NCBI GenBank assembly: GCA_023212695.1
Contig: JALCCG010000012.1
Coordinates: 1-64,000, forward strand
Length of the DNA: 64,000 nucleotides
Origin: Sporisorium sorghi
Taxonomy: Eukaryota; Basidiomycota; Ustilaginomycetes; Ustilaginales; Ustilaginaceae
Direction: 5' to 3'
Positions within the stretch are counted from its first letter, which is position 1. The number at the start of each line of letters is the position of its first letter. The translations under genes and the position numbers were made by a program. The notes beneath the pieces are model-generated. The model saw nothing but the letters and a program-made list of their open reading frames with translations, was not told the DNA's origin and ran no database searches. Shown here piece after piece: positions 54,230 through 62,090 of this stretch.

Positions 54230-54978
54230 AGTGCAGCCTCGCTAGCCAGGAAACGCACAAATTGCCTTCCCGCTTCTGTTGCCGGCTGACGAAAAAAATC
54301 AATCGTTTGCTGATCTTCCAATAACGTGCCCCCGGACATGAACCAGGTCCTGCTGCTGGTCCGTGCTGCCTGCTCCAAATCATGCGTAACCCAGATCATG
54401 GTTGTTCCTTCCCTCGCCTGCCATTGTTGCAGCATGTGCTCCACTGCTCTTGCGCTAATATTATCCAGCGATGCGGTAACCTCATCAAGAAGCAGCACGG
54501 CTGGCCGCAGCAGCAGCGATCGAATGAGCGCAATCCGCTGCTTCTCTCCACCGGACAGCTCGCTGGCATTCTTCTTGCGATCCAGTCCAGCTAGTAATGT
54601 CTCTTCCAGCAATTGCTCGGCAAGCTGCACATCATACACCTCTCCATGAAGACGACTTGCCGTTCGCAAATTATCCTCGACACTGCCTGGCAGCATAACC
54701 GCTTGCTGAGCAACATAACAAATTTCTTTTCTCCACAACCTGGCATCCTTCTCCAAATAGGATATTCCCGCGTAAAATATATCGCCCTGATCCGGCGTAT
54801 CCAGCAGCGCTAACGTCCGCAGCAAGGTGCTTTTTCCTTGGCCTGATGGGCCGATGACAGAGATGCACTCCGGCTGCTGAATGACTGCAGACACTTCTTC
54901 AAACAGATAAGGGGATTCCCTGTTGTCTTGGTTCCAGGAATGTTTTGCTAACCGTTGAATTTCCAGAATAGCCGCCAA
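54226..54978 (-). CDS. fetA: iron-export ABC transporter ATP-binding protein, FetA type
   Basis: A 250-residue ATPase. Walker A is GPSGQGKSTLLRTL, the signature is ELSGGEKQRIALIRSL, Walker B is VLLLDEVTASLD, and the H-loop is WVTHDLEQAA. The pairing with a UPF0014 permease identifies it as FetA/YbbL-like. TTG start with GAGAGGAG upstream. First gene of the pair, lying just past the terminator of the iron-uptake operon; export and uptake of iron are thus neighbours. Confidence 0.88.
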   Translation of the reverse strand: MAAILEIQRLAKHSWNQDNRESPYLFEEVSAVIQQPECISVIGPSGQGKSTLLRTLALLDTPDQGDIFYAGISYLEKDARLWRKEICYVAQQAVMLPGSVEDNLRTASRLHGEVYDVQLAEQLLEETLLAGLDRKKNASELSGGEKQRIALIRSLLLRPAVLLLDEVTASLDNISARAVEHMLQQWQAREGTTMIWVTHDLEQAARTSSRTWFMSGGTLLEDQQTIDFFRQPATEAGRQFVRFLASEAAL

Positions 54979-55029
54979 AATCTAGTAACTCCTCTCATAA
55001 TCACTCATTTGCCCCTCGCAACAACAAAA

Positions 55030-55055
55030 AGAGAGCGGGATGGCTCCCGCGCTCT
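55030..55055 (-). terminator. terminator of the iron-uptake operon
   Basis: AGAGCGCGGGA and TCCCGCTCT on the minus strand form a strong stem, followed by TTTTTGTTGTTG. Confidence 0.9.
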
Positions 55056-55138
55056 GCGCTACACGTGTCATTTCTATCTACCTATAAAAGCTTATACGAA
55101 TTCATTACCCCCGTAAAGTATAGGTTCCACTGGAATTA

Positions 55139-56113
55139 TTACTTCGTAAACAATTGCTCTGCATTGTCCATGGCCATGCTCTGACCTAGTGAAGAGTAGT
55201 CCAACCATTTTTGACCGTCAAGCGTATACACATGATTGTTTTTTACGGCCTTCAGATTTTTCCAGAGCGGGTTATTTTCCAGCTCGGCATAAACCTTTTT
55301 GGCATTATCATCATTGTTTACGATAAGGAAAATCGCATCGGCATCAAAGTCGGGGAGCACTTCCTTGGATATGACAGCGTACGGCTCTGAGGCAGAAATC
55401 TTCTCAACGCCGTTGGCTGGCTTCAGCTTCAAATCCTGGAACATAATAGGTCCAACCGGCCTGCCCGCACTTTGCACCCGGATCTCCTTGGCAGATACCC
55501 GGATTGCCATCGCTGTAGCACCTTCTCCCAATTCGCTTGCTATCAATTTACTAACCCGATCCGCCTTCTCTTCGTATTCTTTAATGAAAGCTTCCGCTTC
55601 TTTATCACGCCCAACAACGGCCGCAACGCGCTTCAGATGATCCCGCCATGTCCCTTCATCCAGATTGGTGCTAACCACCGGCGCGATTTTCTCCAGCTTC
55701 GAGCGTTCCTCACCGCCGAAATGCTCATCGATAAAGATGTAATCCGGTTTCAATCCCAGCACAGCCTCCATATCGGAATCCCCGACTACGCCAAGCTTCG
55801 CACTGCCTTCAAGAAGATGCGCCACATGCGGCAGAAAGTCCCCTACTCCGCCTCCAATGGCAGATCCGGCAGGCTTAATTCCTAACGCCAGCAAATTATT
55901 CGTCATGTGTATCGACATCGAAGCGATTTTGGCATTCGGATCAACCTGCGTGACCGAATCCTTCTCCCCGGCTTTACCGCTATCCCCAGTTTCTTGCGCC
56001 GAAGATGAGCTGGCTGAGGTATTCACTGCCTCTGACGCTTGTCCGCCGCAGGCAGACAATATTCCTATACACAGTATAATAGCAAGGGTCCCGCACCATT
56101 TCTTCATCATCAA
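55139..56113 (-). CDS. siderophore-iron ABC transporter substrate-binding lipoprotein
   Basis: A 324-residue binding protein of the FhuD/FecB (TroA-like) fold. The signal sequence ends in the lipobox LSAC with Cys22 lipidated, then a Ser/Ala/Gly linker. Typical parts are NAKIASMSIHMTNNLLALGIKPAGS, LKPDYIFIDEHFGGEE and the C-terminal WLDYSSLGQSMAMDNAEQLF. It would capture an iron-siderophore outside the membrane. Last gene of the FecCD1-FecCD2-SBP unit, 37 bp after the frameshifted permease. No ATPase gene is in the unit, so an ATPase encoded elsewhere (FhuC/YusV-like) is needed. Confidence 0.9.
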   Translation of the reverse strand: MMMKKWCGTLAIILCIGILSACGGQASEAVNTSASSSSAQETGDSGKAGEKDSVTQVDPNAKIASMSIHMTNNLLALGIKPAGSAIGGGVGDFLPHVAHLLEGSAKLGVVGDSDMEAVLGLKPDYIFIDEHFGGEERSKLEKIAPVVSTNLDEGTWRDHLKRVAAVVGRDKEAEAFIKEYEEKADRVSKLIASELGEGATAMAIRVSAKEIRVQSAGRPVGPIMFQDLKLKPANGVEKISASEPYAVISKEVLPDFDADAIFLIVNNDDNAKKVYAELENNPLWKNLKAVKNNHVYTLDGQKWLDYSSLGQSMAMDNAEQLFTK

Positions 56114-56150
56114 TCTATACCTCCGTATGCAATGTTAGTTATAGTTGTAC

Positions 56151-57169
56151 TTATTTTGTTGTGAACAATAAATATAGAAAATAAGGTCCCCCGACTGCGG
56201 CTACGACAACCCCTGCCGGCACCGCATTAGGCTGAAACAGGGAGCGGCCGATCGTATCAGCAGCGACCAAGATCACAAGCCCTGTCATGGCCGCTATGGG
56301 CAGAAAATGTCGGTGCTGCGGACCTACGAGCCGCTTGGCTATATGCGGCGCTGCTAAACCGATAAAGCCAATGCCTCCGGCCATCGATACGCTGGCACAG
56401 GACAAAGCCACGGCAAGCGCAAGCAGGATCAACCGGCTTCGGGTAACGGCACTTCCAAGGCTTGCTGCCGTTTCATCGCCCAATGTAAACAGATCAAGCG
56501 TCGTGGAACGATAATATATGATTGGAATTAGTACAACGATCCATGGAAATAATCCCCAGACGTTTACCCAATCTCTGCTCCAGACGCTGCCTGCCAGCCA
56601 GCGGGCAGCAAAGGCATATGTATCTTCATCTAATCGAAGAGAGAGCAGCAGCGTCATCGCACTAACACCTGCAGACACGGCGATTCCGACCAGTATCAGC
56701 CGAATGGGCAGCAGCCCCCTATAGCGGTCGTATGCGAATAAAAATATTACCAGTGCAATGACGGCTCCTCCCGCAAACGTAAACAGCGGAATCATCAGTG
56801 CGGCAGGTCCAGTGAACGGAAGAATGAGATATAGGCAATCAACCCAAATGCCGCCCCGGCATTAATCCCTAGAATACCCGGATCAGCCAGCGTATTCCGC
56901 GAAACACCTTGAAATACCGCGCCGGCAATGCCAAGGCCGGCTCCCGCCAGCATCGTAATGATAATTCGAGGCAGACGGTATTCGTACAGAATCATGCTCT
57001 CCTCCGCCGTGCCATAACCAATTAAAGCCTTCAGAACACTGGTAGGCGACAGCCGGATGGTCCCCGTGTTCAAGCTGATCAAGATGACGGTTAAGGCTAC
57101 ACCAAGCAAGACAATCGCAACACGGATTGTTCTTTTTCTTCTTAAGAGGAATATGGCCTTTCCATCCAT
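56151..57169 (-). pseudogene. FecCD-family iron permease, frameshifted
   Basis: A complete FecCD permease split into two frames: 56795-57169 (N-terminal 124 codons, through VSRNTLADPGILGINAGAAFG) and 56151-56795 (C-terminal 214 codons, with IGFIGLAAPHIAKRLVG). The two halves join near 56806-56815 if one base is added in the GG of CACTGGACC, giving the expected reading across the junction. So a single-base deletion has probably disabled it, or this is an assembly error. The start codon is two bases past the upstream permease. Functional uptake would need both permeases. Confidence 0.82.
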
Positions 57170-57171
57170 GA

Positions 57172-58176
57172 CTACAGATCACTCCTCTCTTTACGCGCAA
57201 GATAAAGAAAGAAAGGAACGCCGACCATGGCCACCATGGCCCCGATTGCGAATTCTCTTGGCGGATTGACCATACGTGCGGCAAAATCAGCCCATACCAG
57301 CAATATGGAGCCCAGAATGGCCGAGAGCATGATGATCTTCCTGTAATCCGCTCCCACAAGCCTGCGGGCGATATGGGGGACAATTAAGCCCACGAATCCG
57401 ATCGATCCCGCGACTGACACAGAAGCTCCTGCTAGTACAACTGCAGCAGTCATTCCGAGAAAACGAACCCTGCTGGCTCGTACGCCCAAATTGGTCGCGG
57501 ATTCATCCCCTAGTGACAAAAAGCTGATGGATCGCCCCATCATGCAGGCCCATATCGTTGCAATCAAAATGATAGGTACCAGCAGCTTGAGATGGGACCA
57601 GGTTACACCGGCTACACCTCCTGCATACCAGAAAGCCAGGTCCTGACTCAAAGCGAAATAAATCGCAATGCCCGTACTTAACGACTGGAGTATAGCGGCA
57701 ACGACAGCTCCCGCTATCGTTAACCGAATAGAGTTCAGGCCGCCTGGCGTTAGCGAACCCAGCAGCACGATAAAAACAGTAGTCATAGCTGCCCCTGCAA
57801 ATGAAATAGCCATCAAGGCCGAATAAGACAAATTCGGTAAAAATGCAAAGCATAACGCCACCATGAAGGTAGAACCCGCGTTGATGCCCAGAATGCCGGT
57901 GTCGGCCATGGGATTGCGGGTTACCCCCTGCATGATTGCTCCAGCCACGGCGAATGCCATTCCGGTTATTGCTGCGCCTAATACGCGTGGCAATCGGATC
58001 TCATGAACGATCTGATGCGCCGTCAATTCCGCATCGTAATGCATGACGGCAGACCATACCGTGCCCATGGTGAGATCTTTAGCGCCATAGGAGACAGACA
58101 TGAACAGGGTAAGCCCCAAGCCCAGCAATGCAGCGAATAACAGCAAGATAAAGATGATATGTCTACTTCCACTCAT
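57172..58176 (-). CDS. FecCD-family iron-siderophore permease
   Basis: A 334-residue permease with nine to ten membrane segments. The motifs EIRLPRVLGAAITGMAFAVAGAIMQGV, NPMADTGILGINAGSTF and SIGFVGLIVPHIARRLVG are typical of FecCD/BtuC-type subunits. ATG at 58176 is chosen; the GTG at 58209 extends the frame but has no ribosome site. First gene of the uptake operon, with a Fur box on its promoter. Partner of the frameshifted permease; the two normally form a heterodimer. Confidence 0.9.
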   Translation of the reverse strand: MSGSRHIIFILLLFAALLGLGLTLFMSVSYGAKDLTMGTVWSAVMHYDAELTAHQIVHEIRLPRVLGAAITGMAFAVAGAIMQGVTRNPMADTGILGINAGSTFMVALCFAFLPNLSYSALMAISFAGAAMTTVFIVLLGSLTPGGLNSIRLTIAGAVVAAILQSLSTGIAIYFALSQDLAFWYAGGVAGVTWSHLKLLVPIILIATIWACMMGRSISFLSLGDESATNLGVRASRVRFLGMTAAVVLAGASVSVAGSIGFVGLIVPHIARRLVGADYRKIIMLSAILGSILLVWADFAARMVNPPREFAIGAMVAMVGVPFFLYLARKERSDL

Positions 58177-58230
58177 AACAATAGATTTGAACCCCTTCTC
58201 TCCGTCCACATTGATCGATTCGTACCCACT

Positions 58231-58259
58231 ATGATAATAATAATCATTATCATTGTAAA
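58231..58259 (-). promoter_or_regulatory. Fur box on the promoter of the iron-uptake operon
   Basis: A palindromic TGATAATGATTATTATTA-type sequence at 58232-58255 matches the Fur consensus (GATAATGATAATCATTATC). It coincides with a promoter TTTACA (58254-58259), 17 bp, TATCAT (58231-58236) on the minus strand, so iron-loaded Fur would block it. Confidence 0.85.
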
Positions 58260-58364
58260 CTATCTACCGAATATGTACATGATCTTTTTTAAGGATTGGA
58301 ACTTGCAATCGTTCTTTATGATGACCTGATGATTTCATATCCCTATTTCTCCAACATTTTTGAC

Positions 58365-58379
58365 TGAGAATCGTTATCA
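58365..58379. promoter_or_regulatory. second Fur-like site
   Basis: TGAGAATCGTTATCA fits the 7-1-7 Fur motif TGATAATNATTATCA with two changes. It lies 110 bp above the first Fur box and about 190 bp above the operon start. A second promoter is possible, but none is obvious. Confidence 0.5.
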
Positions 58380-58474
58380 TTTATATGTTCATTGTAGTTC
58401 CAGGCCTTTAGTAAGTCAATGAATTCCTCTATCGAAGAGATGCAGACTGTACCCCATTCATGGAACGCAAAAAA

Positions 58475-58498
58475 ACCACTCCATGACCATGGAGCGGT
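58475..58498 (-). terminator. terminator of the 58546-59016 GNAT gene
   Basis: ACCACTCCATG and CATGGAGCGGT form the stem. On the minus strand TTTTTTG follows. Confidence 0.85.
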
Positions 58499-58545
58499 GT
58501 TCCCATAACTGCAAAGAGAAAGGCCTATAATGTACATGATGGCGG

Positions 58546-59016
58546 TTATGATCTCGAAGAATTATCAGGCTGCAGATTGAGTTCCAGCCATTCATCCGTA
58601 TCTTGAAAACCAAACTTCTTATATACCGGCCTACCTAGTTTGGAAGCGCCGAGCCATATTTTCGAAATCCCCGCTGTTCTCGCCTCATCCACTAGTATAG
58701 ATAACATCCTGGTTGCAATCCCCTGTCCGCGGTAATCTTCTCTCGTATACATATTCGTAATATAAGCCTTCTTGCCGCTCTTATTCGAGTATGAAGGCGG
58801 GAAGTCATAGAACATGACGGCCCCCGTAGCAATGATCTCTTCGTTCTCCTCTACGATCCACTCTATCAAAGAACCATCACTCATTTTATGGTTAAAAAAA
58901 GATAGCAATTCTGCATCGATATTCTGATAAGGCTCTATCCCCTCATCAATTAACTGCTTTTTCCTTAATTCGATCAATTGATGGATTTCATCCATGCTTG
59001 CTTTCCGATAATTCAA
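58546..59016 (-). CDS. GNAT family N-acetyltransferase
   Basis: A 156-residue GNAT protein. The acetyl-CoA loop DYRGQGIATRMLSILVDEA and preceding YITNMYTRE strand are typical, and GRPVYKKFGFQDTDEWLEL is the usual C-terminal end. TTG start follows GAGGTGGTGGGAGC. The substrate is unknown. Confidence 0.88.
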   Translation of the reverse strand: MNYRKASMDEIHQLIELRKKQLIDEGIEPYQNIDAELLSFFNHKMSDGSLIEWIVEENEEIIATGAVMFYDFPPSYSNKSGKKAYITNMYTREDYRGQGIATRMLSILVDEARTAGISKIWLGASKLGRPVYKKFGFQDTDEWLELNLQPDNSSRS

Positions 59017-59146
59017 GCTCCCACCACCTCTGTATAATAAGCCTCACCTTATCACTAAATCCTTATATATACGAACGGATAATCGAACTTATCTGTACGG
59101 AGTTTATCATATTTGAAGATCGAAGTCACCAGCTTCAAACGAACAA

Positions 59147-59172
59147 AAGAGACCAAGCAAGCTTGATCTCTT
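59147..59172 (-). terminator. terminator of the YugN-like gene
   Basis: AAGAGA-C-CAAGC pairs with GCTTG-A-TCTCTT. On the minus strand TTTGTTCG follows. It lies just past the stop codon. Confidence 0.75.
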
Positions 59173-59186
59173 AGCGTAACCTTACA

Positions 59187-59600
59187 TTAATGCAGATACC
59201 CTGTTTCTACCTCGTTCAGCACATTTCGAGCCTGCTCCACCCACATATCATCCACACTCGCGTCAGGGTCGATCGGTGATTGGAATTGATCGAATAGGGC
59301 ACCTAACAGATGAGGTGCTGCATGCTTATCGGTGCCTTTATTGTAAATATGACGGAATACGAACGGTCGTCCGAGTTTGATGGTCGCGTGACATCCTCCG
59401 CATTCACCATCCAGACTCCCCTTCGTTACGCGAAATGGAATCCGAAGCCACACCATCCGGTCCTGATCCAGCCTCTTGTCCAGATAGCCATGCTTGTAAT
59501 CCCAATTCCCGGCCAATGTAAAATCATGCTTGCATAAATAGGTGTCGATATTCACAAAACGGTCTTCGATATTCTCAAGCCTCGATTCCAAATTAATCAA
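59187..59600 (-). CDS. YugN-like family protein
   Basis: A 137-residue cytoplasmic protein resembling the YugN family of Bacillales. Signs are the GNWDYKHGYLDKRLD stretch with the following WLRIPFRVTKGSLD, and RPFVFRHIYNKG. The structure of B. subtilis YugN is known but not its function. TTG start follows GAGGTAAG. It is between two convergent or divergent single genes and has its own terminator. Confidence 0.7.
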   Translation of the reverse strand: MINLESRLENIEDRFVNIDTYLCKHDFTLAGNWDYKHGYLDKRLDQDRMVWLRIPFRVTKGSLDGECGGCHATIKLGRPFVFRHIYNKGTDKHAAPHLLGALFDQFQSPIDPDASVDDMWVEQARNVLNEVETGYLH

Positions 59601-59715
59601 TCGCTTACCTCACCTTCCGGTTTTAGTTCTAGGATGGACGTGAATTCCAGGCTTTATACGGAGCGCCCCTGGGTCATTCTTGCTTTTTCATCCCACACTT
59701 GTTATGATTACTGAC

Positions 59716-59727
59716 GAACGTTCGTAA
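59716..59727. promoter_or_regulatory. palindromic operator of the TetR/MATE operon
   Basis: ACGAACGTTCGT is a perfect 12-bp palindrome just upstream of the ribosome site of the TetR gene. This kind of site is typical for TetR-family self-repression. It would shut the whole tetR-MATE transcript. Confidence 0.7.
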
Positions 59728-59742
59728 GGGAAGGTGATACGA

Positions 59743-60321
59743 TTGAAAAGTGACGATATTAAGCAAGCAGCGCTCAAGCATTTCTCGACTCACGGTTATG
59801 AAGGAGCTTCTCTCTCAAAAATAGCTGAGGAAGTTGGACTGAAAAAACAGTCCCTGTATTCTCATTTTAAAAACAAGGATGATTTGTTTCTGCAGGTTCT
59901 GCGAGATGCGGGCGAAGTTGAACTGCAAACAAAGCTAACGTTTTTCAACAATCGGCAGGACCCGTCACCAGAAAAATCGTTGTATGCGTTTTTGGTTATG
60001 GTCAAGGAGCTGTTTCAGCTGGATGAGCGCATGAAATTCTGGCTGCGCATCTCCTTCTTTCCTCCGGAACACCTCTATCACCTGATCGGAAATGAAGTCC
60101 TCGCCATTGAGGATCAAGTGCGGAAGATGCTGGAGGCGAAGTTCGCAGAATGGATGAGCAAAGAGCAAATATTTGTGGAGAAACCCCGCATTCCCGCCAG
60201 TGCATTTATGGGCATTGTCGACGCTCTGATGATTGAATTGGTATATGATTCAAGCCCGGAGCGAATTAACGAGAAGTTAGAATCGGCTTGGACCGTCTTT
60301 TGGCGGGGCATTTCAAAATAA
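59743..60321 (+). CDS. TetR family transcriptional regulator
   Basis: A 192-residue repressor. The N-terminal helix-turn-helix (about 10-50) is AALKHFSTHGYEGASLSKIAEEVGLKKQSLYSHFKNKDDLF, here cited by its core SLSKIAEEVGLKKQSLYSHF. The C-terminal ligand domain is variable. TTG at 59743 follows GGGAAGGTGA and is preferred over the GTG at 59734 inside that site. A perfect palindrome 16 bp before it is the likely operator. It is followed at 38 bp by a MATE efflux gene, so it probably senses a compound exported by that pump. Confidence 0.88.
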   Translation: MKSDDIKQAALKHFSTHGYEGASLSKIAEEVGLKKQSLYSHFKNKDDLFLQVLRDAGEVELQTKLTFFNNRQDPSPEKSLYAFLVMVKELFQLDERMKFWLRISFFPPEHLYHLIGNEVLAIEDQVRKMLEAKFAEWMSKEQIFVEKPRIPASAFMGIVDALMIELVYDSSPERINEKLESAWTVFWRGISK

Positions 60322-60359
60322 ATCAAATTGTTATTCGCAATGAATTAGGAGAGTACATC

Positions 60360-61721
60360 ATGTCAACCACGGAGCAACAGAAACAGAATATTCTTGATAC
60401 ACAGTCAACAGGGAAGGTATTTCTGCGTTATCTGATCCCCTCTTTAGTCGGGATGGTATTAATGGCCGTTAACATCGTTGTGGACGGCATCATGGTTGGA
60501 AACAAGCTTGGTGCCGCGGCTCTTGCAGGAGTCAATATTTCCGGGCCGGTATATACAATCTTCGTCGCGATGTCGATATTGATCGGGATCGGGGGAGCAA
60601 CCCTTTATTCCCAGAGCATGGGCGCAAGGAACCCGGATCGGGCCCGCTTCATTTTTACCCATTCCGTTACGCTCATCTTATTGTTTACCATCGTTGTTGG
60701 TGGCATCGCGTTTTTATTCCATGGTCAGCTCGTTTATCTACTGGGAGCCAACGCGGAAACGGCTCCATTCGCATCGGACTATATGAATGTCTTTCTTGCA
60801 CTCGGATTTATCTTCACATTGGAAAATGCCTTGAGCATTTTCATCCGTAACGACGGGAACCCAACACTCGCCATGCTGGCCCTTATCGTTACGGCCGTCT
60901 CCAATGTTATCTTTAACTTTGTCATTCTGTACGTGCTTGAGCTTGGCATTCGCGAGATTGCTTTCGGCACCATCGCCGCAGCCTTCTTGGGGCTTTTGGT
61001 GTTAGGCACTCATTTTTTCAAAAAGAGCAGCAATTTGAAGCTCCAGAAATTCCGCTTCGATAAAAAGCTGTTTATCCTAACGCTCACTTTCGGTTTCCCG
61101 AGTTTTCTTGCGGAATTGGGTATTTCCGTCTTCACCATAGCCCACAACATTGTTTTCTCCAGACTTGCCGGAACCGAGGGTGTTGCCGCTTTCTCGATTG
61201 TTAATTATGTGCACGGAATTATGCTTCTGCTGTTCCTTGGCATGGGTTCTGCCATTCAGCCGCTTGTCAGTTATTATCATGGTGGTCAGAAGCATGATCG
61301 AAAGCGGGAAACGGTTCGAATTGCGACCTGGACTGCCATAGGTACGGGGGCAGCCTTTACGATGATCGGTCAAATAGCCGCAGCCCCCATTGTGAATATC
61401 TTCGGCGATTTCACAGCCGATATTCAAAATATGGCCACTTCAGGGATTCGTATTTTCTTCATTGCTTATCTTGTTATGGGAATAAACTTTATTATGATGA
61501 CCTATTTCCAATCGATCGGCAAGGTGAAAATGGCAGCATGGATCACGGCGGGCAGAGAAATCTTTTTCCTGCTTATCTTCTTATCGATCCTTCCCGCCTT
61601 ATTCGGGATTCAAGCGGCGTGGCTGGCTGTTCCGATCTCGGAATTCGTCATGCTCATCACCATCATCATCTATGTGAAACGCCAAGGGCATTACTTCGGT
61701 AAGCATGGCACAATCTTATAA
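60360..61721 (+). CDS. MATE family multidrug efflux transporter
   Basis: A 453-residue membrane protein with about twelve hydrophobic segments and the two MatE halves (about 20-180 and 245-410). Features include IVVDGIMVGNKLGAAALAGVN and GIGGATLYSQSMGARNPDRA. It exports cationic compounds with Na+ or H+. ATG at 60360 with TAGGAGAG is preferred over the frame-extending start at 60288, which would overlap the TetR gene. Cotranscribed with the TetR gene. Confidence 0.9.
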   Translation: MSTTEQQKQNILDTQSTGKVFLRYLIPSLVGMVLMAVNIVVDGIMVGNKLGAAALAGVNISGPVYTIFVAMSILIGIGGATLYSQSMGARNPDRARFIFTHSVTLILLFTIVVGGIAFLFHGQLVYLLGANAETAPFASDYMNVFLALGFIFTLENALSIFIRNDGNPTLAMLALIVTAVSNVIFNFVILYVLELGIREIAFGTIAAAFLGLLVLGTHFFKKSSNLKLQKFRFDKKLFILTLTFGFPSFLAELGISVFTIAHNIVFSRLAGTEGVAAFSIVNYVHGIMLLLFLGMGSAIQPLVSYYHGGQKHDRKRETVRIATWTAIGTGAAFTMIGQIAAAPIVNIFGDFTADIQNMATSGIRIFFIAYLVMGINFIMMTYFQSIGKVKMAAWITAGREIFFLLIFLSILPALFGIQAAWLAVPISEFVMLITIIIYVKRQGHYFGKHGTIL

Positions 61722-62090
61722 AGCAGGATTGTCGTCTCCCTTTTATTACAAGCCAAATTCTATGGAATCGATCGTAATCATAATATTCAAGGCAGCATGA
61801 AATTTTTTACTGCAAATTGTGACACCAGGGCAGACCAAGACTGCAAACCGCAACTTTATTCCTGAGCAGTTAGCCTTAAAATCGTTAATATTCATATAAT
61901 TTATATCATTTAGTAAGATAATTCCAAATTAGAAGTAGTTCCTTTTATACCGATCATCCGTTCGATGCGTGGAATTCAGCTTGTCCCGTAAGAACAAGGG
62001 CTCATCTTTTTTTGAAACATCAATGCTATAATAACTCCGTTTACTAAATAGAGAATGGGTGGAGTTCTCACAGAGAAACGGAGGGAAAAC
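61722..62090. other. intergenic region without a supported gene
   Basis: This 369-bp stretch between the MATE gene and the secreted barrel protein has no supported gene. It is AT-rich in the middle (61880-61930). A TATAAT near 62028-62033 could be the -10 of the next gene, but no -35 fits. No terminator was clear after the MATE gene. Confidence 0.4.

Noticed and set aside
58343..58537. Possible 64-codon minus-strand gene
   Set aside because: It spans the terminator at 58475-58498 and a Fur-like site, and has no ribosome site.
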